This document shows, piece by piece, positions 1 through 7,636 of a stretch of 64,000 nucleotides of DNA. The notes below the pieces were generated by a model. The model saw only the letters and a program-made list of their open reading frames with translations, had not been told where the DNA came from and did no database searches. The stretch spans positions 1 through 64,000 of the forward strand of contig JAGHZU010000012.1 of NCBI GenBank assembly GCA_017745235.1. The letters are read 5' to 3'. The stretch is from Caulobacter sp. (GTDB taxonomy: Bacteria; Pseudomonadota; Alphaproteobacteria; Caulobacterales; Caulobacteraceae). Each line of letters begins with the position of its first letter. Position 1 is the first letter of the stretch. A program made the translations under genes and the position numbers.

Positions 1-611
1 GCCATCATCTCGTGGCTGTCGCGCTTGGACGTGCGCGCCAGGTTCGACATGAATTCGGTGCGCAGGGTCTGCTCGATCTTGTCGAGGATCTCGCGCTGGA
101 CCGGCTCCATCCGCAGCATGCGGGTCACGCATTCCAGGGCGAAGTCTTCCGGCAAGGACGCCAGCACGCGCGCGGCGTGGTCGCTCTTCACCTTCGACAG
201 CACCACCGCGACGGTCTGCGGGTATTCGTTCTTCAGGTAGTTGGCGAGGACCGCCTCGTTCACGTTGCCTAGCTTGTCCCACATGGTGCGACCGGCCGGA
301 CCCCGGATTTCCTCCATCAGGGCGTCGACCTTGTCGGGCGGCATGAAGCTGGCCAGCAGGCGCTGGGTCTGCTCGTACGAACCCATGATCGCGCCGGTCG
401 AGCTCATGCCCGAGACGAACTCGACCAGGAGCTCTTCCACCACCGTGGCCGAGACCGTGCCGAGGCCGGCCATGGCCTGGGAGACTTCCTTGATCTCCTC
501 GTCGTCCAGGGCCTCCCAGATCGCCGTGTGCTCCTCGCCCAGGGCGAGCAGCACGATGGCGGCCTTTTCGGGACCGGAGAGCGCGGCGACGTCGCTGACG
601 GAGGTCTTCAT
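1..611 (-). CDS. fliG: Flagellar motor switch protein FliG (N-terminal part, runs off left edge)
   Basis: The ATG is at 609-611, and about 203 codons are present before the window edge, so the C-terminal domain is missing here. The visible protein begins [18 protein letters not shown] and contains the FliG N and middle domains, including a [16 protein letters not shown] segment. FliG is the rotor switch protein that docks on the MS-ring protein FliF and contacts the stator. It starts 3 nt after the fliF stop, so the two are almost certainly cotranscribed and translationally coupled, as is usual for this pair. Confidence 0.93.
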   Translation of the reverse strand, partial: MKTSVSDVAALSGPEKAAIVLLALGEEHTAIWEALDDEEIKEVSQAMAGLGTVSATVVEELLVEFVSGMSSTGAIMGSYEQTQRLLASFMPPDKVDALMEEIRGPAGRTMWDKLGNVNEAVLANYLKNEYPQTVAVVLSKVKSDHAARVLASLPEDFALECVTRMLRMEPVQREILDKIEQTLRTEFMSNLARTSKRDSHEMM

Positions 612-614
612 CGC

Positions 615-2264
615 CTACTCCGACTCGTGCAGCCAGGAGCGAAGGATCGCGACGGATTCCTCGGGATGCTTCTCGACGAACTCCGAGACCCGCTTGATCG
701 ACGAGGCCTTCACCTGGCCCTCGATCTTGGCGATGTCGATGCGCTGGTCGATGTCGCTGGACGGACCGGCCAGGGCCATCGGGGCGCCCGTCTGGTCGAC
801 GATGACCTCCTGGGTGGTGCCGTCCGACAGGGTGACCATGCGGGTGACCGGCGGCGAGGCCAGGGCCATGCCCAGCGGCGTGGCCGGGGCGGCGTTCAGG
901 CTCTTGAGGAACGGACGCACCGCGAACAGCAGGATCAGCAGGGCCACGGCGGCCAGCACGCCCAACTCGGCGAAGCGCATGATGTCGTTCTTGTCCAGGC
1001 TCGACAGCAGGCCGGCCTTGCCCAGGCCCTGGTCCTCGGGCTGGGTGAAGCGGACGTTGACCACCGAGACCTGGTCGCCGCGCGCCTGGTCGAAGCCGAC
1101 CGCGGTCTTCACCAGTTGCTCCAGTTGGGCCATCTCCTCGGCCGAGCGCGGGGTGTAGGCGCCAGGCTTGCCGTCCTTGCCGGCCGGGGCGGTGACGCCG
1201 TCGACCGCCACGGCCACGGCGATCTTGCGAACCGCGCCGGGCTCCTGGACCGTGGTGCGGGTACTTTCCGAGATCTCGTAGTTGGTGACGCTCTCGTTGC
1301 CGTTCTGGCGCGAGCCCAGGGGCTGGAAGCCGTTGGGCTGCTGGCCCGGGATGTTCTGGGTCGAGGTGACGCCGCCGGTGTCGTCGTTCTTGGTTTCCGA
1401 CGAGGAATTCTCGTTGGTGCTTTCCGAGCGCACGACCTGGCCGTCCGGGTCGAACTTGCGCTCCTGGGTGGTCACGCGGTTCAGGTCGAGGTCGGCGGTC
1501 ACGTTGACGCGCGCCTTGCCGGGGCCCAGCACGCCGTCGATCATTTCCTTGACGGTCTTGCCGATGCGGGCTTCGGCCTGGGTCTTGGCGTCCTGGGCGG
1601 CCTTGCCGGCCAGGGTCTCGTCGTTGCCGGCCGACAGGGTCTTGCCGTGCTGGTCGATCACGTTGACGGCGTCGGGCTTCATGCCGGCGACCGAGCCGGC
1701 CACCAGGTTCTGGACCGCGCGAACCATGTCGGGCGAAGGCTCGCGGTTCATGCTGACGGTGACGGCGGCGGTCGGCTTCTCGGCGTCTTCCTCGAACAGC
1801 TGGCGCTTGGGCATGACCAGGTGCACACGGGCGGCGCGCACGCCGTCCCAGCCCTGGATCGTGCGCTCGAGCTCGCCCTGCAGGGCGCGCTGGCGGTTCA
1901 ATTGCTGGACGAAGTCGGTCTGGCCCAGGGCGCTGGAGCTGTCGAAGATTTCGTAGCCGACAGAACCGGAGGTCACCAGGCCCTTGGTGAAGACCAGCTG
2001 GCGCGCCGAGTTCACCTTGTCGCGGGGCACGTAGATGGTCGAGCCGTCGCCCTTGGTCTCGTACTTGATGCCGGCCTGGTCCAGGGCGGCGGTGGCGGCG
2101 GCGGATTCCTTCGGGTCGACGTTGGACAGCAGCAGTTCGTTCGGCTGCTTGCCCAGCATCAGGACCACGGCGGCGATCACGGCGATCGCGCCGGCGGCCA
2201 CGCCGATCAGCGCGGCCAGGCGGCCGACACCGAACTTCTGAATTGCGCCGAGGAACCTGTCCAA
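615..2264 (-). CDS. fliF: Flagellar MS-ring protein FliF
   Basis: A 549-aa protein starting [12 protein letters not shown]. It has an N-terminal membrane segment at about residues 18-38 ([21 protein letters not shown]) and the YscJ/FliF ring-building domains ([33 protein letters not shown]). A second membrane segment lies near residue 435 ([18 protein letters not shown]), followed by a cytoplasmic tail that binds FliG. It forms the inner-membrane MS ring. The start codon appears to be TTG at 2262-2264, with the purine-rich run AGGGGTAGGG just upstream and no in-frame ATG in a better place. It is the first gene of the operon continuing into fliG. Confidence 0.95.
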   Translation of the reverse strand: MDRFLGAIQKFGVGRLAALIGVAAGAIAVIAAVVLMLGKQPNELLLSNVDPKESAAATAALDQAGIKYETKGDGSTIYVPRDKVNSARQLVFTKGLVTSGSVGYEIFDSSSALGQTDFVQQLNRQRALQGELERTIQGWDGVRAARVHLVMPKRQLFEEDAEKPTAAVTVSMNREPSPDMVRAVQNLVAGSVAGMKPDAVNVIDQHGKTLSAGNDETLAGKAAQDAKTQAEARIGKTVKEMIDGVLGPGKARVNVTADLDLNRVTTQERKFDPDGQVVRSESTNENSSSETKNDDTGGVTSTQNIPGQQPNGFQPLGSRQNGNESVTNYEISESTRTTVQEPGAVRKIAVAVAVDGVTAPAGKDGKPGAYTPRSAEEMAQLEQLVKTAVGFDQARGDQVSVVNVRFTQPEDQGLGKAGLLSSLDKNDIMRFAELGVLAAVALLILLFAVRPFLKSLNAAPATPLGMALASPPVTRMVTLSDGTTQEVIVDQTGAPMALAGPSSDIDQRIDIAKIEGQVKASSIKRVSEFVEKHPEESVAILRSWLHESE

Positions 2265-2279
2265 CCTACGCCCTACCCC

Positions 2280-2309
2280 TGAAAGGCGCCTCCGCAGGCG
2301 CCAGCTTTC
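2280..2309. repeat. Stem-loop in the fliF 5' leader
   Basis: GGCGCC repeats flank the loop TCCGCA, and the outer GAAAG/CTTTC extends the pairing. It lies about 16 nt upstream of the fliF start codon, so it would be in the leader RNA. It could affect fliF translation, but that is inference. Confidence 0.4.
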
Positions 2310-2340
2310 GCGCGCCGGAGCACGCCGTCGCTAGGCAGGA

Positions 2341-2372
2341 TTTACCCAGTCCAAGGTAAACGGGTCGTTTAC
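2341..2372. promoter_or_regulatory. Three alternating TTTAC/GTAAA half-sites upstream of fliF
   Basis: TTTACC (2341-2346) pairs with GGTAAA (2355-2360) across 8 nt. GTAAAC (2356-2361) pairs with GTTTAC (2367-2372) across the 5-nt spacer GGGTC. The array is about 80-110 bp upstream of the fliF start. In Caulobacter the fliF promoter is controlled by CtrA and by FlbD. Which factor, if either, reads this array cannot be told from sequence alone. Confidence 0.4.
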
Positions 2373-2412
2373 AAACCGGCCCCGAAAGGCCTTCCGAAGG
2401 CGCCAAAAGGTC

Positions 2413-2441
2413 GCGGCCGCGCCCCAGGGGGACGCGGCCGC
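2413..2441 (-). terminator. Hairpin downstream of sciP
   Basis: Arms GCGGCCGCG (2413-2421) and CGCGGCCGC (2433-2441) are perfectly complementary. On the minus-strand transcript a short T run (CCTTTTGG) follows. It lies between the sciP stop and fliF, so it could end sciP transcripts and separate them from the fliF operon. Confidence 0.5.
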
Positions 2442-2506
2442 TGATCTGTTCGGCTGGCGCGCCGGAAGGGCCTAAACCCTTGCGCGCCATGATCTTTCAG
2501 CCCCGA

Positions 2507-2788
2507 CTAGCGGTACTGCTGAAGCCGGGTGGTCCGAAGCCCCGCCATACCGTGCCGGTCGATCGACTGCTGCCAGGCGAGGAACTCCTCGTTGGTCAAC
2601 TTGTAACGATCGCACGCCTCGTCGAGCGAGAGGAGACCACCGCGGACGGCGGCCACCACTTCGGCCTTGCGCCGGATCACCCAACGCTGGGTCTCCGGAG
2701 GCGGCAAGTCGGAGAGAGTCAGGGGCGCGCCGGTCGGACCGATCACGTACTTCTCACCCCGGCTGTTCGTGCGCTGCTGCTGCAACAT
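2507..2788 (-). CDS. sciP: CtrA-inhibitory protein SciP (DUF1153 family)
   Basis: A 93-aa protein, MLQQQRTNSRGEKYVIGPTG... ending TTRLQQYR, with the trp-repressor-like helix-turn-helix of the family (residues about 36-75: WVIRRKAEVVAAVRGG, SLDEACDRYKLTNEEF). In Caulobacter SciP accumulates in swarmer (G1) cells and, together with CtrA, represses CtrA-activated promoters. The start at 2788 gives the family's usual length; a 7-residue upstream extension in the same frame is unlikely. Its position between flgE and fliF matches Caulobacter gene order and is one of the best taxonomic clues in the window. Confidence 0.93.
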   Translation of the reverse strand: MLQQQRTNSRGEKYVIGPTGAPLTLSDLPPPETQRWVIRRKAEVVAAVRGGLLSLDEACDRYKLTNEEFLAWQQSIDRHGMAGLRTTRLQQYR

Positions 2789-2934
2789 GGCTTTACGCCT
2801 TTCCCACAACCATCACTGTTGGAGAGGAATATAGGCGCCGGGAAATAACAGCGGCTTAATTCCAATAGTAAAGAAAGACTGAAACACGAGGCTTTCTCCC
2901 TACTCCCGTGATGTCTCAATGTGACACACGGCAA

Positions 2935-2948
2935 TTAAAGTCAGTTAA
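2935..2948. promoter_or_regulatory. Possible CtrA site upstream of sciP
   Basis: Two TTAA half-sites (2935-2938 and 2945-2948) are separated by 6 nt. The CtrA consensus is TTAA-N7-TTAA, so this is one base short in spacing. The position, between flgE and sciP and about 150 bp upstream of the sciP start, is plausible for control of sciP. Confidence 0.3.
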
Positions 2949-2957
2949 GACCTGTAA

Positions 2958-4643
2958 TTACCGCTTAATGCTCAGCAGCTCTTCGAGCATCTGGTCGGCT
3001 GTAGTGATGATTTTCGACGAAGCGGAATAGGCTCTCTGGGTAGTGATAAGGCCGGTGAACTCGGTCGACAGGTCGACGGTCGAAGCTTCCAGCGTGGACG
3101 GAGCAATCGCGCCGGCCCCGCCCTGGCCCGGAGTCTTCAGGCTATAGGTGCCGCTTTCGTTGGTGACGCGATATGCATTTCCGTTCACGGCCTTCAATCC
3201 GTTGGGGTTCGAGAAGGTCGCGATCGCAACCTGTGCGATCCGGCGCGTGACGCCGTTGTCGAAGATCGCCGAGACGTAGCCCTGATCGTCGACTTCGATG
3301 TTGGTCAGGTTGCCGAAGGCCGTGCCGTTGGTGTTGACCGACTGGACGACCGACTGGCTGTTGTACTGGGTCAGGCCGCCCGCGGCGTTGGCCAGGTCGA
3401 TCTGGATGTCCTGGGCGTCGATGCCCAGGCCGTCGGCCCAGCGCGGAGCCGTGCCGGTGGCCAACGGGTCGGACGCGCCGATGCTGATCGCCGTCGGGTT
3501 GACGCCGCCGAACAGGTTGCCGACCGAGGCCAGCTTGCCGTCGGTGGTGAAGGTGACCTTGCCCGAGCTGATCAGGCCGTTGGTGTTGTTGTCCAGGTCG
3601 CCCGGCTTGGCGCGCAGTTCGGCGAACCATTCGTTGGGGCCCGGCCCCTTCAGCAGCGACAGGGTGACGGTGCGCTGGCCGCCCTTGGAGTCCGAGACCG
3701 GGATCTGGATCTCGAAGTCCGGCTTCACGCCCGTGTTCGGGTTTTCGGCGTAGTCCGACATCGAGCGCGTGGCCGGATCGTAGGCGCCGCTGTTGACCGC
3801 CTGGGTCTTGGTGTCCAGGCCCAGGTCCGACAGGTTCACCGTCACGCCGCCCGAGGTGATGGTCGTCGTGGTCGGGGTGGTGCTGCCGCTGGGCACGTAG
3901 CCGGTCAGGGCGCCGGTGGTCGGATCATAGGTGGCCACGCCGGTCTGGAAGGCCACGCCGCCGCGGCTGATCGAGACGGCGTACTGGTTGCCCGTGCCCG
4001 TGGGGCTGTAGCTGACGGTGTAGTTCACCGCCGGCGTCGCGACGGGGACTTCCGGCACGGAGTTCTTGGTGACCGAGGCGTTGGCGGCCGCAGAGACCGG
4101 CTGTTCCGAGCGCAGGTTGGCGTTGACGCCCACGCGGGTGGTCTTCTCGGCGGTGCCGCCGACGGTGCCGACATTGATCGACGACAGCTGGGTCAGGTCC
4201 GACGGGTCGGGCGTGATCATGCCGGTGACCGGATCGGCCAGCCAGCCCTGCAGATACAGGCCCGCGTCGTTCTTCAGGTAGCCCAGGCTGTCCAGCTGGA
4301 ACGAACCGGCGCGGGTGAACGAGCGAGTGTCGGCGGCGGTCAGGCCTTCCGGCTTCTCGGTGGCCACGAAGAAGCCCGAACCGGCGATCGACAGATCCAG
4401 CGGCGAGGTCGTCGACTGGGTCAGGCCTTGCTGGCTGATGAACTGGTGCGTCTGGGCCTTCACGCCGCCGGCGCTGTAGGTCGCGTTCTTGCTCTGCGAG
4501 GTGACCAGCGTCGAGAAGTTCGCGGTCGATCGCTTGTAGCCGACGGTGTTGACGTTGGCGATGTTGTCCGAGATCGCGGCCAGGGCCGACGAGTTGGAGA
4601 TCAGGCCCGAAACGCCGGCGAGCATGGCGCTGTTGATGCTCAT
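2958..4643 (-). CDS. flgE: Flagellar hook protein FlgE
   Basis: A 561-aa protein. The N-terminus MSINSAMLAGVSGLISNSSALAAISDNIANVNTVGYKR is the conserved rod/hook D0 helix with the flg_bb_rod signature. The C-terminus (LTTQRAYSASSKIITTADQMLEELLSIKR) is the matching D0 helix. The middle is the variable outer hook domain, rich in Thr, Ser, Gly and Asn. It polymerises into the hook outside the cell and is exported by the flagellar type III system. It is the third gene of the fliK-flgD-flgE hook operon, 124 nt downstream of flgD. The intervening DNA holds a GGCGCC-GTTCT-GGCGCC hairpin (about 4731-4747) and a 12-bp TTCGAATTCGAA palindrome (4665-4676). Confidence 0.95.
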   Translation of the reverse strand: MSINSAMLAGVSGLISNSSALAAISDNIANVNTVGYKRSTANFSTLVTSQSKNATYSAGGVKAQTHQFISQQGLTQSTTSPLDLSIAGSGFFVATEKPEGLTAADTRSFTRAGSFQLDSLGYLKNDAGLYLQGWLADPVTGMITPDPSDLTQLSSINVGTVGGTAEKTTRVGVNANLRSEQPVSAAANASVTKNSVPEVPVATPAVNYTVSYSPTGTGNQYAVSISRGGVAFQTGVATYDPTTGALTGYVPSGSTTPTTTTITSGGVTVNLSDLGLDTKTQAVNSGAYDPATRSMSDYAENPNTGVKPDFEIQIPVSDSKGGQRTVTLSLLKGPGPNEWFAELRAKPGDLDNNTNGLISSGKVTFTTDGKLASVGNLFGGVNPTAISIGASDPLATGTAPRWADGLGIDAQDIQIDLANAAGGLTQYNSQSVVQSVNTNGTAFGNLTNIEVDDQGYVSAIFDNGVTRRIAQVAIATFSNPNGLKAVNGNAYRVTNESGTYSLKTPGQGGAGAIAPSTLEASTVDLSTEFTGLITTQRAYSASSKIITTADQMLEELLSIKR

Positions 4644-4767
4644 GACTGTGATCCTGCGATGAAGTTCGAATTCGAATGGGTTTGAAGGTTCAGCGCGGTT
4701 TGCGTTCGGACCTCGCCGCGGAGGCCCCTGAGGCGCCGTTCTGGCGCCCGTTCATGTCGTGACGCCG

Positions 4768-5493
4768 TTACGTGGCCGTCGTGTCGGAGTTGTCCTTGCC
4801 GGACGCGTTGTCGTTGTTGGCCGAGGCCGGCGGATTGGTGACGCCGATGATGGAGTCCAGCGGGACCTTCACGTCGCCGATCGAGACCATGTTCTTGCCG
4901 TTCTCGTAGGTGACGGCGGTGACGACGCCCTCGATGCGGCCCTTCGACGTGGTGGTGATCTTCGTGCCGTCGGCGTCGGTGGCGGTGACCTTGATGGTGT
5001 AGGCGCCGCCGTTCGGCTGGGCCACGCCCGCATCGCTCTTGCCGTCCCACTCGAAGGTGTGGGAGCCGGTCGACATGTCGTCGGGCAGAACCGTGCGGAT
5101 GGTCTTGCCGTACTTGTCCACGACCTCGATCTTGACCGCGGTCGCCGAACGGCTCTGCGTGTAGCTCCAGGTCGCCTTGTTGTCCTTGAGCACCGAGGAA
5201 TCGGTCTCGGCGGTGACCTGCTTGCCCATCATGTTGACGGCGTTGGTCAGGCCGCTGTCGTTCATGCCCACCAGGGCCGCCAGCAGGTCGTTGGTGACCA
5301 GCTGCTGCTCCACGCCCGTCATCTGGGTGATCTGGCTGGTCATCTGGGTGGTGTCGGTCGGCGACAGCGGATCCTGGTTCTTCAGCTGCGTGGTCAGCAG
5401 CTTCAGGAACGTCTGCTCGTTGTTGGCGAGCGAGTTCCGCGAATTGTTGATCTTGTCGATGACCGAGGTGCTGTTGTTGACGGCGGTGGCCAT
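4768..5493 (-). CDS. flgD: Flagellar hook assembly scaffolding protein FlgD
   Basis: 241 aa. The N-terminal segment (SLANNEQTFLKLLTTQLKNQDPLSPTDTTQMTSQITQMTGVEQ) is the classic FlgD capping motif. Residues about 105-185 carry the FlgD Ig-like/Tudor region (WSYTQSRSATAVKIEVVDKYGKTIRTV, GSHTFEWDGKSDAG). FlgD caps the growing hook and guides FlgE assembly. It begins 11 nt after the fliK stop and precedes flgE, so it is the middle gene of the hook operon. Confidence 0.95.
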   Translation of the reverse strand: MATAVNNSTSVIDKINNSRNSLANNEQTFLKLLTTQLKNQDPLSPTDTTQMTSQITQMTGVEQQLVTNDLLAALVGMNDSGLTNAVNMMGKQVTAETDSSVLKDNKATWSYTQSRSATAVKIEVVDKYGKTIRTVLPDDMSTGSHTFEWDGKSDAGVAQPNGGAYTIKVTATDADGTKITTTSKGRIEGVVTAVTYENGKNMVSIGDVKVPLDSIIGVTNPPASANNDNASGKDNSDTTAT

Positions 5494-5504
5494 GGCGGTT
5501 GCTC

Positions 5505-7184
5505 CTAGATGCGCACGTCAACGCCGCTGGCGTCGGCCATCCTCAGGCCGGGCAGCAGGTTGGACGCGGACAGGGTGGGGATCTCCTCGACCAGCGCCGA
5601 CTGGAAGGTGCGACCGTGGAAAGCCTGGCGGCCGCTCTCGCCGCCCTGGAAGTTGCTGAAGAAGGCGTTCTGGTTCTGGGGCTGGCCGCCGTTCTGGCTG
5701 GAGCTGTCGAAGCTCAGCGCGTTGTCGGCGACGTTGAAGCCCGCCTGGGCCAGGGCCTGGCGAAGCTCGCCCGACTTGCCGCGCAGTTCGGCGGCGGCCT
5801 GGGCGTTGTCGAAGTTCAGGGCGGCGGTCAGCTTGCCGTCCCGGCCGATCTCGATGCGCACGTCCACACGGCCCAGGCCTTCCGGCTGCAGCACCACGTC
5901 GAAGCGGCTGGTCCTGCCCACCTGGGCCTTGCTGGAAATGTCCGTGACCAGGCGCGAGACGGTCTCGGGCGTGGCCTTGGGCAGTTGGGCCGAAACGACC
6001 GGAGTGGGGGCGGCGGTCGTGCCGGGCGCGACGAACACCGGCGCGGCGGCCGTGGCGTCGGCCGAGGCGGTCGGCGCGGCCTGGATCACAGGCGCGCCCT
6101 GCCCCTTCGAACCCATCTGGTCCCGGGCGCCCTCACCGCCGGTCTGAGCCTCGCCCGTGGTGGCCGCATGGGCCGAGGGCGCGACGGGCTGGTGGCCGGT
6201 GTCGAGGTCACCGGTCGCGGTCGTGGCGGCGGCGGGCGCGGCTTCCTGGGCGACGCCCTTGGTCTCGACGGGCTGGACCGACTTGCCGGTCACGGCGACC
6301 ACTTCGGGCGTGGCGGGCTGGGCGGCCTGGGCCGCGGACGGGGCCGAAGCCGCCTGGGTCGCCGGAGCGGCGGGAGCGGTCTCGGCAGGCGGGGCGGCGG
6401 CCTGCTGGGCCGCGGCGTCGAGCGCGGCTTCGGCGGCGGCCTGGGCGATCGGGGAGGCCTGGGCCGGGGCCGGAGCGGCGGCGGTCTTGGCCGTGGCGGC
6501 CTGGGCGGCGGCCAGCGCCTTCTGGGCGGCGGCCAGCTCCTCGGCGGTCGGCGCGGCGGCGACGGGCGCGTCCAGGGCGGGCGCGGCCTGGTCGGCGGCG
6601 GCCGTCTTGGCGGCGTCGGCGAGAGCGGCCTGGGCCTTGGCGTCGAGGGCCGCCAGGTTCGCGCCCGCAACGAAGGGAACAGTCTCTTCCTTCTTCACGA
6701 CCGGCGCGGCGGCGTCCTGGACGGGCGGAGCCTGCATGGCGGCCACCAGCGCAGCGGCGGCGGCCTGGGCCGAAGCCTGGTCCTGGGCCGGAGCCTGGGC
6801 GGCGGCGTCCTGGGTCGCAGCGACCTGATCCTTGTCCGACGACTTGTCCGAGGGGTCATCGGAAGCCGGCGCGGCCTTGCCGGCGGGGTCGGCCTTGGCG
6901 TCCGACTTGTCGGCGACCTGATCGGCCTTGGCGTCGGCGGTCTTGTCGGCTTTCGCATCGGCGGCCTTGTCGGCACGGTCGGCCTTCGCGTCGCGCGCCT
7001 TGTCCGCGCCCTTGGCGCCGGAAGCCATGTCGTCCCGGACGGGAGCCTTCGCCGAAGCCTTGTCGTCGGCCGCGCCCGCCTGGGCCAGCAGCGCGCCGAA
7101 ACCTTCGGCCGCGTCCTTGTCGTAGCCGCCGACGGCGAACGTCGGGGCTTGGGGGGCGAAACTGGATGCGGCGATCGCGGTCAT
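5505..7184 (-). CDS. fliK: FliK-like flagellar hook-length control protein
   Basis: 559 aa from ATG 7182-7184. Residues 1-400 are very rich in Ala, Asp, Lys and Pro, with AKADKAADAKADK-like repeats and little fixed structure. The C-terminal part holds the Flg_hook domain (TSRFDVVLQPEGLGRVDVRIE, DNAQAAAELRGKSGELRQALAQAGFNVADNAL) and ends in a disordered tail. FliK measures the hook and switches export from hook to filament proteins. The frame stays open upstream to 7265, but a sigma-54 promoter at 7250-7263 lies inside that extension and favours the 7184 start. It is the first gene of the hook operon (flbG/flaJ region of C. crescentus). Confidence 0.88.
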   Translation of the reverse strand: MTAIAASSFAPQAPTFAVGGYDKDAAEGFGALLAQAGAADDKASAKAPVRDDMASGAKGADKARDAKADRADKAADAKADKTADAKADQVADKSDAKADPAGKAAPASDDPSDKSSDKDQVAATQDAAAQAPAQDQASAQAAAAALVAAMQAPPVQDAAAPVVKKEETVPFVAGANLAALDAKAQAALADAAKTAAADQAAPALDAPVAAAPTAEELAAAQKALAAAQAATAKTAAAPAPAQASPIAQAAAEAALDAAAQQAAAPPAETAPAAPATQAASAPSAAQAAQPATPEVVAVTGKSVQPVETKGVAQEAAPAAATTATGDLDTGHQPVAPSAHAATTGEAQTGGEGARDQMGSKGQGAPVIQAAPTASADATAAAPVFVAPGTTAAPTPVVSAQLPKATPETVSRLVTDISSKAQVGRTSRFDVVLQPEGLGRVDVRIEIGRDGKLTAALNFDNAQAAAELRGKSGELRQALAQAGFNVADNALSFDSSSQNGGQPQNQNAFFSNFQGGESGRQAFHGRTFQSALVEEIPTLSASNLLPGLRMADASGVDVRI

Positions 7185-7249
7185 GCGTCGTTGAAGTCCA
7201 CGGCGGATGGCGGCCCGAAAAGGACACGCCTTGATCCGCCCCTCCCTCA

Positions 7250-7265
7250 GCAACCGGCGGGCCAA
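7250..7265 (-). promoter_or_regulatory. Sigma-54 promoter of the hook operon
   Basis: On the minus strand the sequence reads TTGGCCCGCCGGTTGC: GG at 7263-7262 and GC at 7251-7250 separated by exactly 10 nt, the invariant sigma-54 -24/-12 spacing. The predicted start is near 7238, giving a leader of about 54 nt before the fliK ATG. Confidence 0.75.
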
Positions 7266-7280
7266 CTCGCCAGACTAGAT

Positions 7281-7293
7281 TAAGACATTGATA
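7281..7293 (-). promoter_or_regulatory. IHF-binding site between the divergent sigma-54 promoters
   Basis: The minus strand reads TATCAATGTCTTA, an exact match to the IHF consensus WATCAANNNNTTR. It lies in the most AT-rich patch of the region, between the two sigma-54 promoters. DNA bending by IHF is a known requirement for late flagellar promoters in Caulobacter. Confidence 0.65.
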
Positions 7294-7457
7294 TTTAACA
7301 ATATTAACTATGTCTTCACGCCTGCCGATCCGCCGATCACGGCGCTTTTTGCCCAGTCGGATAGGTCGAAAACGCCGGGGGCGCGCCCGGCCGGCTGCCA
7401 GGAGGAGCCCTCGCGCGCCGGCCCTGACTGTCGCCCCCTGGACTCGTTTGCCGCGAG

Positions 7458-7473
7458 TTGGCGCCCTCCTTGC
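7458..7473 (+). promoter_or_regulatory. Sigma-54 promoter of flgK-flgL
   Basis: TTGGCGCCCTCCTTGC has GG at 7460-7461 and GC at 7472-7473 separated by 10 nt, plus the TTGC core of the -12 element. The predicted start is near 7484, leaving a leader of about 150 nt before flgK, longer than needed for translation. Confidence 0.75.
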
Positions 7474-7516
7474 GCAAGCCCTGATGTCGCCAGTTCGACG
7501 TCAGGAACCAAACGCC

Positions 7517-7633
7517 ATGAAATTCAATGGCTTGCACATAAACGAAGGGCTCACCGCCCGCCCTGCCCGGCAAGTTTCGCCCGGCAAGGCCGTCTCGTGC
7601 GGTTCCTGCTTTGCCGAGCGGGCAGGAGAATAA
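7517..7633 (+). CDS. Possible 38-aa leader ORF before flgK
   Basis: An ATG at 7517, preceded by CAGGAACC as a fair ribosome site, opens a frame that ends with TAA at 7631-7633, 3 nt before the flgK ATG. The product would be MKFNGLHINEGLTARPARQV followed by 18 residues containing CGSC. It lies wholly inside the predicted transcript from the 7458 promoter. It overlaps the DNA elements expected to bind FlbD, so the reading frame may be accidental. No family was recognised. Confidence 0.3.
   Translation: MKFNGLHINEGLTARPARQVSPGKAVSCGSCFAERAGE
7564..7623. promoter_or_regulatory. Candidate downstream ftr (FlbD enhancer) elements
   Basis: TGCCCGGCAAGTTTCGCCCGG (about 7564-7584) has two CCCGGCAA units, and TTTGCCGAGCGGGCA (about 7610-7624) has the inverse TTGCCG. 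They fall about 85 and 125 nt after the predicted sigma-54 start. In C. crescentus, ftr2 and ftr3 lie downstream of flaN (flgK) and serve both divergent promoters. The assignment here rests on position and the CCGGCAA core. Confidence 0.5.
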
Positions 7634-7636
7634 CGG

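Larger units (their letters stand above)
7185..7636. other. 452-bp divergent regulatory region between hook operon and flgK
   Basis: The region separates fliK (minus) from flgK (plus). It contains, in order, a sigma-54 promoter for the hook operon, an IHF site in an AT-rich patch (7280-7316), a sigma-54 promoter for flgK, and then CCGGCAA-type elements plus a short ORF in the flgK leader. The layout matches the divergent flaN/flbG promoter region described in C. crescentus. There, enhancer-like ftr elements bound by FlbD lie downstream of the flaN start site. Confidence 0.75.

Noticed and set aside
528..2282. 584-aa plus-strand frame opposite fliF
   Set aside because: It is a shadow of fliF: His/Gly/Leu-rich pattern from antisense high-GC codons, no family features.
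2480..2848. 122-aa plus-strand frame over sciP
   Set aside because: SciP on the minus strand matches its family end to end.
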